The notes beneath the pieces are model-generated. The model was not told the origin of the DNA, did no database searches, and saw only the letters and a list, made by a program, of their open reading frames with translations. This document shows positions 53,339 through 63,873 of a stretch of 64,000 bases of DNA, one piece after another. The position numbers were made by a program, and so were the translations under genes. Within the stretch, counting starts at the first letter, position 1; each line of letters opens with the position of its first letter. The stretch comes from Thecamonas trahens ATCC 50062 (lineage: Eukaryota; Apusozoa; Apusomonadida; Apusomonadidae): contig NW_013657668.1 in assembly GCF_000142905.1 (NCBI RefSeq), positions 190,912-254,911 on the forward strand, written 5' to 3'.

Positions 53339-53561
53339 AAACACGAGCCATCCATCTCCCTCTCCCTGTTCCATCCCCCTCCCCTTTCGTCCTGCTCGGC
53401 TAGCCTGCACGGCCCACCACCACCACCCAACCTTCCTTGCCACTTGGCGCCACACATACACACACATACACACCCCACCACGACACACCCCCGCACCACC
53501 ACCACCACCACCACCATCACCACCACCACCTATTCCCTCCTCCTCCCCCCCCCCCCTCCTC

Positions 53562-56500
53562 ATGGCTGTGGGTACCTGGCACCGCCACCGCCACAACGCC
53601 TTCCGCCACCCCCACGCCCGCCTCCAGTCCACCGCCACCGTCCCGGCCACGGCCACGGCCACCACCGCTACCACAACCACCATCATGGTGAGCATGATGG
53701 TCATTATACTTGCAACAACAGTATGCTTGCCCGCCGTACAAGCAGCATCTCCGCCTCCGCCGTGCTGCACACCCACGCCCGCCTCGCCAGGATGCCCCTC
53801 TGACCCGCCGGTGGCATCGTGTGTCTGTGGCTCCCTCCCGCTCTGCTGCATCATCGGCTGGTCACAAGAGTGTGTTGATGGTATTCAAAGCTACTGCCCA
53901 GCATATCCAGACTACTGTCCTCCTCCGCCACCCAATTGTGTCTTTGCTTGTGGTGATGGTCTCCTCTGCGAGCCTGCAGAAGAGTGCGATGATGGCAATG
54001 CCGATGATTCGGATGCCTGTGTCAACTGCCGCAACGCAATCTGTGGCGATGGATTCCTTCGCGCTGGCCTTGAGGAGTGTGACGATGGAAATGCAGATCC
54101 TACTGATGACTGCGTCGCCTGTCGCAATGCCTACTGTGGCGATGGTGCCGTCCACGCTGGTGTCGAAGAGTGCGACGATGGCAACGCCGACTCGAGCGAT
54201 GCTTGTGTTGCCTGCGTTCACGCTGTCTGCGGCGACGGCCACGTTCAACTTGGGGTCGAAGCCTGCGACGACGGCAATACCAACACCGACGATGCCTGCA
54301 TCGGCTGCTTGCCGGCCTTTTGCGGCGACGGCCACGTCTACGCAGGCGTCGAAGAGTGCGACGATAGCAACGTCGACTCGTCCGACGCCTGCGCCTCGTG
54401 CTCTCACGCTGTCTGCGGCGACGGCCATGTCTGGGCCGGCGTCGAGGAATGCGATGATGCCAACGCCGTTTCCACCGATGCTTGCATTGGCTGCAAGTCT
54501 GCCGTCTGCGGCGACGGCCACGTCCACGCCGGCGTCGAAGCCTGCGACGACGGCAATGCACACAACACCGACGGCTGCGTTGACTGCAAGCTGGCGGTCT
54601 GCGGCGACAGCCATGTCCATGCCGGCGTCGAAGAGTGTGACGATGGCAACGCTGACAACACCGACGCCTGCGCTGCCTGCACCGCTGCCGTCTGTGGCGA
54701 CGGCCATGTTTGGGCCGGCATCGAGGCCTGCGATGATGCCAACTCGGATCCAACCGACGCCTGCATTGACTGCACCGCTGCCGTTTGCGGCGACGGCCAC
54801 GTCTGGGCCGGCGTCGAAGAGTGCGACGACGCCAACACGGACCCGACTGATGTCTGCGTTGGCTGCAAGCACGCCGTCTGTGGTGACGGCTTTGTCCACG
54901 CCGGCGTCGAAGAGTGCGACGATGGCAATGCTGTCGCCACCGACGCCTGCGTCAGCTGCAAGTCGGCTGTCTGCGGCGACGGCCACGTTCGGGTCGGCGT
55001 CGAAGAGTGTGACGACGGCAATACCGACTCGACTGATGCCTGCATCTCGTGCTCGCTCGCATCTTGCGGCGATGGCCTTGTTTGGGCTGGCGTTGAAGAG
55101 TGCGACGACGGCAACACAGTCAACACCGATGCCTGCGTCGGGTGCAAGCCCGCAGTCTGTGGCGATGGCTTTGTCCACGCTGGCGTCGAAGAGTGCGACG
55201 ACGGCAACGCCGACGATACCGACGGCTGTGTTGGCTGCAAGTTCGCCGTATGCGGCGACGGCCACGTCCATGCAGGCGTCGAGGCCTGCGACGACGGCAA
55301 CGCCATCGATACCGACGCGTGCGTCAGCTGCGCCAATGCCGTCTGCGGGGATGGCCATGTCCACCTCGGCGTCGAGGCATGCGACGACGGCAACGCCGAC
55401 AACACCGACAACTGCGTCGACTGCACCATTGCCAGCTGTGGCGATGGCGTCGTCCTCGACGGCGACGAAGAGTGCGACGACGGCAACAGCATCTCCACCG
55501 ATGCCTGTGTCTCGTGCAACCGCGCCGTGTGCGGTGACGGGCACGTGTGGACCGGCGTCGAAGAGTGCGATGACGGCAACACTATTTCCACCGACTCTTG
55601 CGTCGGCTGTAGAACGGCGGTCTGCGGCGACGGACACGTTCATGCCGGCGTCGAAGAGTGCGACGATGGCAATGCCGACAACACTGACGCCTGCGTTGGC
55701 TGCAAGTTCGCGGTCTGTGGCGATGGCCACGTCCACGCCGGCGTCGAGGCTTGCGACGACGGCAACGCCATCGACACCGATGCCTGCGTCAGCTGTGCCA
55801 ACTCGGTCTGCGGCGACGGCCACGTCTGGGCAGGCGTCGAGAGCTGCGACACATCTAATCCGTCGTCGTGCTGCTCGCATGTCAATTGCATCGCGCCCGG
55901 CAGCTCGGCAGCATGCTCAACCTGTCTCAACGCCTCGATGGTCCTGCAGTCGGTCTGTGTTGACGGCGCCGACGCCTGCAAGCTCGACGGCTCCGAGTCG
56001 GCCGTCTCGTGCTTCCCTTACGCCTGCATCGACGTGCCGACCCATGCCCATGCTGCCGTCTGCCTCACCACATGCTCAACAAGCGGCCACTGCGCGCCAG
56101 GCGCATACTGCGACAGTGGGTCGAGCCGGTGTATCGACTCATCCGCGCCAGCACCATCGCCGCCGCCGCCACCCTCGCCGCCGCCACCCTCGCCGCCTCT
56201 CCTACCGCCGCCCTCGCCACTCCCACCGCCACCGCCGCCGCCGCCGCTTCAGCCGCCACCGCCGTCTTTCCCGCCGCCGCCGAGCGATGACGACCTGTTG
56301 GTGGATGGCGGGTCTGGCAGCGACTCTGCATCTCGCTCCTTCCGACTCGGCTCGTTGAGCGCTGAGCAGTCGCTCGGCGTCGTGCTTGTGCTCGGCGTGG
56401 CCTCGGGCTGCCTACTCTGCTCGCTCTGCCTCCGGCTGGCGCTCAAGGCCTACCTCTACCAGCCTGTGGTCCGTGGGCGCAAGTACCGCGGGCAGACAAG

Positions 56501-56957
56501 CGCCAGCCACGGCGAGCCTGTTGTTCTGTGGGCCGGGTGCGTGATGACCAAGGTCTCGTCGGCGTCGACAGGCCTGATTGACTTTGACGCCCACGCCACG
56601 GTAGCGGTCCGCAAGGCTCGTGAAGAGTACGAGTACGACCACGACTACGACTTTGCCTACTTTACCGGCGGCCTCGGCGGCCTCGGCTCGTCGAGCTCGT
56701 CGGCGTTTGACAAGCACCGGTCGACGTCGCGATTTCTGTTTGAGGAAGAAGACGTCGACTTTGGCGCAAACTCGACAGTCTCGGACTTTGATGACGATGA
56801 CGACGGCGACGAGACGTCAGCGCTCAACTCTTCGTCGCGGCGAGTGCGGTTCTCACTCGGTGCCACCTCGTCGGCCCCGGCGTCGTCGGTCTCTGCTGGT
56901 GACATCAAGATTGACATGAGCAGTTCATCAACGTCGTCGCTGATGTCATCATCGTGA
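53562..56957 (+). CDS. Cell-surface protein with 21 Myxococcus-type cysteine-rich repeats
   Basis: This gene encodes 1131 aa from the ATG at 53562; the inner ATG at 53685 puts a signal peptide ([20 protein letters not shown]) right at the start and may be the real one. Residues about 130-775 are 21 units of 31 aa following [15 protein letters not shown]...TDAC..C, the TIGR02232-like disulfide repeat. A proline-rich stalk (about 865-905) and one TM (about 935-957) follow. The cytoplasmic tail of about 170 aa is Ser/Asp-rich with [11 protein letters not shown] and EEEDVDF acidic runs. It should be a long extracellular stalk or adhesion protein. The gene stops 7 bp from the convergent P-loop gene. 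Confidence 0.85.
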   Translation: MAVGTWHRHRHNAFRHPHARLQSTATVPATATATTATTTTIMVSMMVIILATTVCLPAVQAASPPPPCCTPTPASPGCPSDPPVASCVCGSLPLCCIIGWSQECVDGIQSYCPAYPDYCPPPPPNCVFACGDGLLCEPAEECDDGNADDSDACVNCRNAICGDGFLRAGLEECDDGNADPTDDCVACRNAYCGDGAVHAGVEECDDGNADSSDACVACVHAVCGDGHVQLGVEACDDGNTNTDDACIGCLPAFCGDGHVYAGVEECDDSNVDSSDACASCSHAVCGDGHVWAGVEECDDANAVSTDACIGCKSAVCGDGHVHAGVEACDDGNAHNTDGCVDCKLAVCGDSHVHAGVEECDDGNADNTDACAACTAAVCGDGHVWAGIEACDDANSDPTDACIDCTAAVCGDGHVWAGVEECDDANTDPTDVCVGCKHAVCGDGFVHAGVEECDDGNAVATDACVSCKSAVCGDGHVRVGVEECDDGNTDSTDACISCSLASCGDGLVWAGVEECDDGNTVNTDACVGCKPAVCGDGFVHAGVEECDDGNADDTDGCVGCKFAVCGDGHVHAGVEACDDGNAIDTDACVSCANAVCGDGHVHLGVEACDDGNADNTDNCVDCTIASCGDGVVLDGDEECDDGNSISTDACVSCNRAVCGDGHVWTGVEECDDGNTISTDSCVGCRTAVCGDGHVHAGVEECDDGNADNTDACVGCKFAVCGDGHVHAGVEACDDGNAIDTDACVSCANSVCGDGHVWAGVESCDTSNPSSCCSHVNCIAPGSSAACSTCLNASMVLQSVCVDGADACKLDGSESAVSCFPYACIDVPTHAHAAVCLTTCSTSGHCAPGAYCDSGSSRCIDSSAPAPSPPPPPSPPPPSPPLLPPPSPLPPPPPPPPLQPPPPSFPPPPSDDDLLVDGGSGSDSASRSFRLGSLSAEQSLGVVLVLGVASGCLLCSLCLRLALKAYLYQPVVRGRKYRGQTSASHGEPVVLWAGCVMTKVSSASTGLIDFDAHATVAVRKAREEYEYDHDYDFAYFTGGLGGLGSSSSSAFDKHRSTSRFLFEEEDVDFGANSTVSDFDDDDDGDETSALNSSSRRVRFSLGATSSAPASSVSAGDIKIDMSSSSTSSLMSSS
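53949..55890 (+). repeat. 93-bp coding tandem repeat, 21 units
   Basis: DNA-level repeat behind the cysteine-rich units. Units 14-15 and 19-20 are almost identical, which marks a recent block duplication. The repeat also keeps antisense frames open. Confidence 0.95.
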
Positions 56958-56964
56958 CGGCAGT

Positions 56965-58164
56965 TCACGCCGAAGCGTGCGGGTGAGGCGGTGAGACCGC
57001 TCCCCAAGCGGCACCAAGCAGGTGCCAGTTCTTGATGGCGGTCTCCTGCACATCGACCGGAGTCGCAAGCTGCGGGGTGACCCGCGCTGAGCTCGGATCG
57101 CGCGATGGCGCAAAATTGAGGCTGGTCAGATGCGGCGCGTCATTGTTACACGCCGCAGCCACAAGGTCGACGTGCGGTGTGAGGGTCTCGACCGAGTTGG
57201 GCACCTGCGCCATGGTCTCCTCCAGGAGGTCGATGGGGATGTGGCGGCCAGTAGCGGCCGCCCGCGACTCGACCCGCTCCATAATGTGATGCCGCTCGGC
57301 GGTGACATGGACAATAGCAATACGGTAGGTCGGAAACTTGGCCTTGATCCGCGGGAACAGCTGGTCGCGGAAGAAGCCGGCGTGCCGGAGTGAGCCGTCT
57401 ATGATGATGTCTGCCTGAACCTTGAACGCGATCGACTGCATCACCTCTTGGATGTACGACGCCTCCAAATGCGTTCGCGATCCGGCCAGAGTTGGATCGT
57501 CGCCAAGGTACGCCGCCATTTCCGGCAGCTTGTACCGGATCTTGTCGGGATCGATAAAGACAAAGCACCGCTGAGGGAGGACGCCGAGCTCGTCAAGCTT
57601 GCGGAGAACATACGACTTGCCTGAGCCCATTGTGCCGGCGGTAAAAATGGCCCACGGCTCATGGTCGGCAACCGGCCCCGTGAGGCTGCCGTCGCCGCCG
57701 CAGTCACACCCGTTGTCGCCCTCGCCCTCGCCATCGCCATCGCACCCAGAGCCACACCCGCACCCGCTGTCTCCATCCCTCCCTTCGGGCACTACACCGA
57801 TCGCCGCCAGGGCATCATCGTCCGACGATTCGGCGGCAGCAGCAGCAGCAAAGGCGCGGAGAGCCGTCTGCGGACACTCTGCGAGGAACTCGTCGATGAT
57901 GCGGTCGTGGAGCCGCTGGCGGGCCGGGGTGTAGTGGACGTGCCACGAGTAGTCGATCATGTCCGGCATCCGTTCGCGGGCGTACTTGCCGGTAAAGACC
58001 GGTGGTCCTGAATTAGCATACAGCTCTGACGTAGTCATAGCCAGCTGCTGCGCCGACAGCACCACCGTCTCGGGTCGCTCTGGTGAAGGTCCGTCATCAC
58101 CTGCTCCACCCGCACTGCATGGCTGGCTCGAGCACCCACCTCCGCTCTGGGAGCAGAACGACAT
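56965..58164 (-). CDS. Zeta-toxin-type P-loop kinase domain protein
   Basis: This gene encodes 399 aa. Walker A is TAGTMGSGKS near residue 180; FIDPDKIRYKLPE follows, as in the zeta toxin/PezT-like P-loop fold, whose bacterial members phosphorylate UDP-sugars. An internal Gly/Cys/Asp-rich segment (about 135-165) is low complexity. Eukaryotic proteins with this domain are common and their substrates mostly unknown, so toxicity should not be assumed. The ATG at 58164 was chosen; a later ATG at 58038 (MTTSELYANSG) is possible because the first 42 residues are low complexity. Confidence 0.75.
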   Translation of the reverse strand: MSFCSQSGGGCSSQPCSAGGAGDDGPSPERPETVVLSAQQLAMTTSELYANSGPPVFTGKYARERMPDMIDYSWHVHYTPARQRLHDRIIDEFLAECPQTALRAFAAAAAAESSDDDALAAIGVVPEGRDGDSGCGCGSGCDGDGEGEGDNGCDCGGDGSLTGPVADHEPWAIFTAGTMGSGKSYVLRKLDELGVLPQRCFVFIDPDKIRYKLPEMAAYLGDDPTLAGSRTHLEASYIQEVMQSIAFKVQADIIIDGSLRHAGFFRDQLFPRIKAKFPTYRIAIVHVTAERHHIMERVESRAAATGRHIPIDLLEETMAQVPNSVETLTPHVDLVAAACNNDAPHLTSLNFAPSRDPSSARVTPQLATPVDVQETAIKNWHLLGAAWGAVSPPHPHASA

Positions 58165-58384
58165 GCCCAGCACAACGACAACCACTAGAACACCAGCTGT
58201 GTGGTAAAATCCCGTCGCTCTAGACTCTTCAACCGCACCGGTTGGCCGTGATGTGAAGTGGTTGTGTAGGATTGACCTTTGAGGAGGGGGAGGGGGGGAG
58301 GGGAGGGGAGAGAGAGAGAACGGAACGATGCGGGGGTGAACAACGGTGGATCAAGTGCGACCTTGACTCATGTGTACGCGAGCT

Positions 58385-59217
58385 ATAACCCTTAACGGTA
58401 CGGTCGTTCGAACGCGTTGTCGCGCATCTCAAAGTCAACAACGCGATGATGCTTGACTTCCAGGTCACCGGCCGAGGCTGCGCGACATCTGCTTGGCCTA
58501 TGGCTTGAGGTGGGAGGCGCGCCCGATGCGTGATGGCGGCCGACACGAAGACGCCCGCCTGAAGGATGTCCGACCTGGAGCATGGGCGAGGTGCGCGAGG
58601 TGCCACACGGCGCCGACCCGGAGGAGCGGCGGGCGCGAACGGTATGGAGCTTGTCGTTGACGACCCCGACGACCGGGAAGTTGAGCATGTCAGAGTTGAT
58701 CACAGCGGTATGACGGGGCGCCGTGGACGTTGTGGATCTACTTGCGACGGACGAGCTCGCCGGTCGGTGTGGCCGACGCCGACATGAGGAGCGAGGACGT
58801 GCATGTCGCGCGACGCGAACGCGCCGGCGAGCGCCGAGTCGAGCGCCGAGTTGATGTCGAGGTCGAGAGCTTGGGGTCGTCCTTGGCGATGAACGAGGCG
58901 ACGATGTCGGCAATCGGCATCCTCCTGGAGCTCAGCTTCCAGCTGCATGGCAGACTTCATGTACGCTTGCTTAGCCTCGTGCGACGCAGGCTTGGACATA
59001 TGCTCCTTGGCGATGCGGAACGCCTTGGACTTGGCCTCGGCCTTGAGCTTGACCATCGAGACGATTTTGAGCCCGTGCCCGCCCGGCCCCGCCGCCTCTG
59101 CGTCCGCTGCCGCTTCGTACCAATTGGCACGATGTGCTGGTACTCAAGGCCAGCATAGTAAATGTGAGGAAATCTCAAGCCGTCGAGCCAGCGGAGCGAT
59201 CGCTCGGCCGGCAACCG
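58385..59217 (-). pseudogene. Degenerate gene of unrecognised family
   Basis: Short protein-like stretches follow one another in shifting frames: RFPHIYYAGLEYQHIVPIGT (about 59180-59120), VKLKAEAKSKAFRIAKEHMS and on (about 59056-58920), DIVASFIAKDDPK, SALDSALAGAFASRDMHVLA, and later MLNFPVVGVVNDKLHTV. At least three shifts separate them and no clean GT-AG introns fix all. Its first part is also found at 14409-14525. It may be a decayed gene or a poorly assembled one. The remaining part of 58165-59427 has no supported gene. Confidence 0.45.
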
Positions 59218-59237
59218 AGTGTATCTGTGTGCGTAGG

Positions 59238-59277
59238 ACGGGGGGGAGGGGGAGGGGGGAGGGGGGGGGGGGGGGGG
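59238..59277. repeat. G-rich homopolymer tract
   Basis: Poly-G interrupted by single A; on the C-rich strand it is a plausible polypyrimidine tract. Confidence 0.95.
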
Positions 59278-59427
59278 TTCACGACCTTTTTTCTGTTGAG
59301 TAGCGTGGACAATGCCATCGGGGTGCGAGCAAGAGTGATGGAGGGCGGGCGGGCACCCACTTGACGACCTTTTTCTGACCCTCGCTCAGCTCTTGCCGCG
59401 AGGAAGACTCGGCTGCTTCTTCTACCC

Positions 59428-61032
59428 ATGGCGACAACAAGCGAGGCAGGCGACGCAGGCACGGTGGTTATCTACGGGAAAGAGGCGGGGAGTGGGCCTC
59501 TGACCTGCTTGCCTGTGGCGGTAGCGTCCGAGCTGGTGCTGGGGCGGGAGGTGGTCGGCGGAGACAAACATGTCTCGCGCCGGCAGGCGGTGCTCCGGTG
59601 GGAGTCGGACCGAGACGGCAAGGTGGCCAAGGCCATGCTTGAGGTCGCCGGCGTCAATCCGGTCCGGATCCGCAAGGCTGATGGTGCCACACGTCTGGTG
59701 CGGACAGGCGAGTCTGCCGAACTGACCGCTGGCGACGGCTTCTGGCTCGTTCGCTCGCTGTACTGGATCGCGCTCGATGGCGTGGACTGGGGAAGCAGCG
59801 CCGGCAATGCGGGGCGTCGGATCTCAGGTCTAGTCCCGCTGGGAGACCGGCGCGGTACGTCGTCCGTCACTGGGGTAAGCCTCGAGTTTGCGGGGCTGTT
59901 TGGCCTCGATGTGCTGGGCAACCCCGATCCGCAGGCCTCGGGCCCTGAGATGTGCGGCGACATGGTGGTGGAAGATGTGGACGCGGCATTTGCGCAGCTG
60001 GCACAGGACGAGGCGCTGGCACGCAAGCTGGCACAGGATGAGAAGGCTGCAGCGCCGCTGCCGCCGCTACCTGAGGCGCAGGTGCAGATGGCCGAGGACG
60101 AGGCGCTGGCCCGGGCCCTGGCCGAGGCCGAGGCCGAGGCCGAGGCCGAGGCGCTCCGGCTCGAGGCTGATCGCAAGATGGCGGCCGCGCTCGAAGCAGC
60201 GCTGCAGAAGGAGCTTGCCAATCCGCGCGATGTGGCGACGCTGGCGGACGCCTTTGTGCAGCGCATCTTCGAGTCGATGACCAAGATGGGCAAGAGCATT
60301 CTCAAGCTGCAGAAGCTCTCGTCCGAGGTGCTAGAGACCAAGTTTGAGGTCAAGTGGAACGAGTACATGGCGGTCTACGGCGCCGATTCGGAGGAAGCGC
60401 GGCCGCGGCTTGCCTTTCATGGCACACGGTCGTCGGCGCTGGCGTCGATCGCCGCCAAAGGTCTGGTGGTTCCGGGCACCGAGCCGGGCGTCAAGCACCG
60501 GACCGACTCGGGCTGGTACGGCCGCGGTGTGTACTTTTCGCCCAACTTTAGCGTCGCCTCGGCGTATGCAAGCAACTCGCAGGTCATTGTCGCCGCGGTT
60601 GTCCGTGGGAGAGTGCTCTCGATTCCAGCCTCGGACTCGACGACCTATCGCGGGCAGCCGTGCGAGCCTGGCTACGACTCGCATGAGGCCGGCAACGAGT
60701 GGATCATGTTCCAGGCTGAGCAGATTCTGCCTCTCTTTCTCCTTACCTTTGCGCATGGCAAGCGTGCCGACGGGTGGGCGCCCGAGTACCTGCCGGGTGC
60801 CAACGCGCTGGAAAAGTTCGAGGCCAAGGTCGCCGCCAAGAAGAAGGCGCGCAAGCGCAAGCGCGCCGCCATCCCGCTCAACATGTCACCCGAGGAAATC
60901 GCAGCGTCGCCGCTCAACGCGCTGACAGTCGCCGAACTGAAAGATGAGCTCGCTGCGTACGACCTCCCGGCGCACGGGAACAAGGCGTCTCTGATCGCGG
61001 CACTCACGGCAGCGTATGCTGACACGCCGTAG
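59428..61032 (+). CDS. FHA-PARP-SAP domain ADP-ribosyltransferase
   Basis: This gene encodes 534 aa, single exon. Residues about 25-115 form an FHA-like domain of the PNK/APLF type (LGREVVGGDKHVSRRQAVLRW). Two DEALAR-type helices (about 190-240) recall ubiquitin-interacting motifs. The PARP catalytic domain (about 300-440) keeps the H-Y-E triad: FHGTRSSALASIAAKG, GRGVYFSPNFSVASAYA and NEWIMFQAEQILPLFLL. A basic stretch (KKKARKRKRAAI, nuclear signal) and a SAP DNA-binding motif (LTVAELKDELAAYDLP, about 495-530) end the protein. A nuclear DNA-damage role is inferred from the domain set. It ends directly against the convergent MOSC gene. Confidence 0.88.
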   Translation: MATTSEAGDAGTVVIYGKEAGSGPLTCLPVAVASELVLGREVVGGDKHVSRRQAVLRWESDRDGKVAKAMLEVAGVNPVRIRKADGATRLVRTGESAELTAGDGFWLVRSLYWIALDGVDWGSSAGNAGRRISGLVPLGDRRGTSSVTGVSLEFAGLFGLDVLGNPDPQASGPEMCGDMVVEDVDAAFAQLAQDEALARKLAQDEKAAAPLPPLPEAQVQMAEDEALARALAEAEAEAEAEALRLEADRKMAAALEAALQKELANPRDVATLADAFVQRIFESMTKMGKSILKLQKLSSEVLETKFEVKWNEYMAVYGADSEEARPRLAFHGTRSSALASIAAKGLVVPGTEPGVKHRTDSGWYGRGVYFSPNFSVASAYASNSQVIVAAVVRGRVLSIPASDSTTYRGQPCEPGYDSHEAGNEWIMFQAEQILPLFLLTFAHGKRADGWAPEYLPGANALEKFEAKVAAKKKARKRKRAAIPLNMSPEEIAASPLNALTVAELKDELAAYDLPAHGNKASLIAALTAAYADTP

Positions 61033-62147
61033 CTAGTGTTCAGCTGTGGCGAACCGAGCGCACGACGCCGGCGCAGCCGGCCCGCGGTACTCGGCAGCCC
61101 GCGCTAGGACGACTTCATCGCCGCGCGCGAGCCGCACACCGGACTTGGTGTGGACGACGTTCATGCCAAAGAAAACATCGTTTTCTCCGGGCACTGCCGC
61201 CCGATACGTCCGCAGCGTCTTGGTCGGCTGCGCCTCGGGCGACCGGACGCCGGTGGCCGGATCGACGGTCGGAACCGAGCATCGGGCGCACGGCTTGACG
61301 CACACCAGCTCGAGCTCGCGCTCGGGAAGAACGAGCATCTCAGCGTAGTCTTCGGCGTGCGGCGGGACACCGTCGAGAACCACGTTGGGTCTAAAGTTAT
61401 GGATCGAGACTGCCGGAGCGCCGGCGGCCGCTAGGCGCGAGTTGAGCTCGTCGATCGCCGCACTGGAGAGGACCAGTAGCGGGAAGCCGTCGGCAAAGGC
61501 GCCAGCCTCGATAGCCGACGGAATAAGCTCGCGGCAGCCGCTTGGCCAAGAGACCCACGGGACCGAGTCATCCTCCAGTGCCCTGCGCCCACCCTCGGGC
61601 CGTGACTCAAACGGCGACGCACCGAGATGGACCAGCCGCAGCCGCATCGCCGTCCGGGTCATCGGGCAGAGCTTGGACTCGAGCCACGCGGCGGCAACAT
61701 CGCCGCAGTCTACCGCAGCAAGATGCTCCCCCACAGCTCGACCGTGATCGGCTTGCGCACGGTCTCACGATCGAGTTGAAGCACGTCGCCGTCCAGGCTC
61801 ATCTCGACCAGCTCGCACGAGTCGGCCGCCACTCGAGGCGTCAGCCGGATCATGCCGGGCACGACCCGCGGAGTGAGAAAGTGCCACACACTCTCGTCAC
61901 ATTCATTATTGCTGGCCATATCGGCGGTCTTCCGGTAGACAATCATGTACTCGCGGTCGTGCGCCAGGCCGTACGGCGTCAGCTGCGCCGAGTCGACGGC
62001 AACGCCCGCGCAGCCCTTGACCGGGTACACGAACAGCTGGCCAACACTCGGTCGTGCGGTTGCTCCTGCTGCTGCCCGCCCAGCACGCAAGAGGTATCCG
62101 CCGAAAAGAAGGCCTGCCGAGGCCAAGCCGGTTGCAATTGCTGCCAT
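61033..62147 (-). CDS. MARC-like MOSC molybdenum-cofactor protein, one frame break
   Basis: The N-terminus (MAAIATGLASAGLLFGGYLL) is a signal anchor, as in mitochondrial amidoxime reducing component. The beta-barrel part YPVKGCAGVAVDSAQLTPYG leads into the MOSC domain, with NFRPNVVLDG and CARCSVPTVDPATG; the Cys there is the expected Mo ligand. The frame breaks at the five-G run (coding strand) at 61728-61732. One extra G joins ITVELW to GEHLAAVDCGDVAAAWLE, giving about 371 aa, a normal MARC length. MARC reduces N-hydroxylated compounds with cytochrome b5 at the outer mitochondrial membrane. Confidence 0.82.
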
Positions 62148-62448
62148 AACGGAATGAGGGGAAGCGGAGAGGGGTAGGGGGGTGCGTGGAATTACGGGGA
62201 GGGGAGGATGGTGGCGAGCTCAGCCGGCACGAGACCAGTCGGTGGACAAGACCGATGGTGGGCGGTGGTGGGCGACAGACGGTAGAAAATCTGGCGTAAG
62301 GTACTTGGGCTCGGTACTTGGGCTCTGAACACCTTTAACACCACTCGCCATGGCTCACCACCATCGGCACACATGTGGCGGGCGAGCGCCATCAGCCAAA
62401 AGCCATCGCCATCAGCCACAAGCCATCGCCATCGATCGACTGCCATCA
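62148..62448. other. Upstream region of the MARC-like gene
   Basis: This 301-bp gap lies between the small-Tim stop and the MARC-like start. It has a GCCATCGCCATCAGCC-type short repeat near 62388-62432 and no supported gene. Confidence 0.5.
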
Positions 62449-63146
62449 TCATCGTCTTGCAAAGGCTCCCGAGGCATGGGTGCCTGCAGCGGCAGCCTGC
62501 GCAGCCTCACGAGCTTCGATGCGCTTGGCGAAGAGATTAGACGCGAGCTGCGAGGCGGCAAGGAACTTGTCCACACAGTTGGAGATGCACACCTGCTCAG
62601 CCTCATCCAGTGCCCACTACAGTCACCACATCCATGCGATCCATCCATTGACACGAGTAAGAGGAGGGAGGGGGGGATCGAATAGAGGGAGAGGAGGCGG
62701 GTGAGTCTGAGAAGCGCGTCATGGGAGAGAGAGGAGAAGGGACGACAGGAAGTGAGGGGAGACAGAGGGGGACGGGGGGGGGAGGGGGGGGGAGAGGCGA
62801 TGAAGCCAAGCAAGACACATACCTCACCAGTCTGCCAGCCCTGGTAGGACCATTTGAAGTGGGTGACGCAGTCGTCAAAGCACTGCTCGGCAAGCCCGCC
62901 ACGGGAGCGCATCATGTGTCTCCGCGCCTGGGCGTCAAAGTGGAGCTGGACGTTGTTGTGCCCGGCAGGAGGGCCCGCCGGTCGAGCCGGAGCGCCCCAC
63001 CCGCCCCCAGCCTGTGGGCTTGCCCGGCCTCGCCCGCCACCAGGATTGGCTGGCACTCCTCCTCCACCAGAGTATCCACTCGATGGTGGACTCGCTGTTG
63101 TGTACTGTGGTGGTGCCCGCCCGCCAAAGCTGCCCGACGACGCCAT
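62449..63146 (-). CDS. Small-Tim (Tim9/10/8/13-type) mitochondrial chaperone
   Basis: Exons 63146-62823 and 62616-62449 give 163 aa in phase (donor GTATGT, acceptor TAG). The twin CX3C signature is present: CFDDC in exon 1 and CISNC in exon 2, with VDKFLAAS after it. Small Tims escort hydrophobic precursors through the mitochondrial intermembrane space. This one has an N-terminal Gly/Pro/Ser-rich extension of about 70 aa that known family members lack. The intron contains a G-rich tract. The Tim subfamily cannot be decided. Confidence 0.85.
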
Positions 63147-63494
63147 GGTCGGCCAGAGTGAGATGGTGTCGCTTCGTCGCCGATCCGCCTGCTCTCGCAC
63201 CGCAGAGACGGAGCAAGCTAAATCTACGCCCAGTGCCTTTAACAGAGAATGCATTCGGACCAGATCAAGCCCTCTTGGGAGTGGAGCGTGCTCGTGGGTT
63301 GTATTTTGCAGGTTATGCAGGGATTTACTATGGCGCTGGAGGCTTGGATATGTCTCGGTTGAGCGCGTCGTGTGTGAAACCCATTTTGAGAGCGGCGGCT
63401 TGGCGAGCGGCTCGATATACAACTCGGGCCGAGACCAAACTTGCTTTGGTTGGAGACTCTTTCGTGGCTCATCCTCGCGCACACGAGCAAACCA

Positions 63495-63795
63495 ACACAT
63501 CCGGGTCCTCCGGGGCCCGGCGCTACGTACCTTTCACTCGTGGGAAGGTCTGCGGACGCACCGAGTACATAGAGGCGCGAAACGCGCACCTTGGTTAACC
63601 TAGCTAAGGCCCATCGACCAGAAACGCACCGTGATGCGGAGCGCCCCTGCCAACGACAGCAGACCTTCGGGCCTGCCGAGGCACAGTGCCTGCGCAACGC
63701 GGCTGGAACGACGTGGGAGACGGTGCTACACCCTCTGTCAGCTGAATACGCGAGAACGGGCGCCCGATCAGGCGGTGCCGCCCGTCCACTCAATG
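63495..63795. ncRNA. Hairpin-rich non-coding block 3 (candidate structured RNA)
   Basis: Stems include 63501-63505/63516-63520, 63575-63579/63583-63587, a UUCG-capped helix near 63660-63676, an AGGCA/TGCCT hairpin near 63681-63693 and GGCGG/CCGCC near 63770-63785. No open frame looks coding. The style resembles the blocks at 4.3-5.7 kb, but no shared primary sequence was noticed. The flanking part 63147-63494 holds no gene I can support. Confidence 0.3.
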
Positions 63796-63873
63796 CAGAC
63801 TACACTGACGTCGCGAGGGACTTCAACCTTTTTGCTCACCCGGCGACCCTCACCTGCCCATCCCGTCGTCGGC

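Noticed and set aside
53862-55880. 672-codon antisense frame over the cysteine-rich gene
   Set aside because: It mirrors the 93-bp coding repeat; the sense strand has signal peptide, cysteine pattern and TM.
62412-62822. Read-through of the small-Tim exon 1 frame into the following sequence
   Set aside because: It is intron sequence; splicing at GTATGT and TAG recovers the second CX3C motif in frame.
63239-63793. 184-codon minus-strand frame
   Set aside because: It starts only with a non-ATG codon, lacks domains and overlaps the hairpin-rich block.
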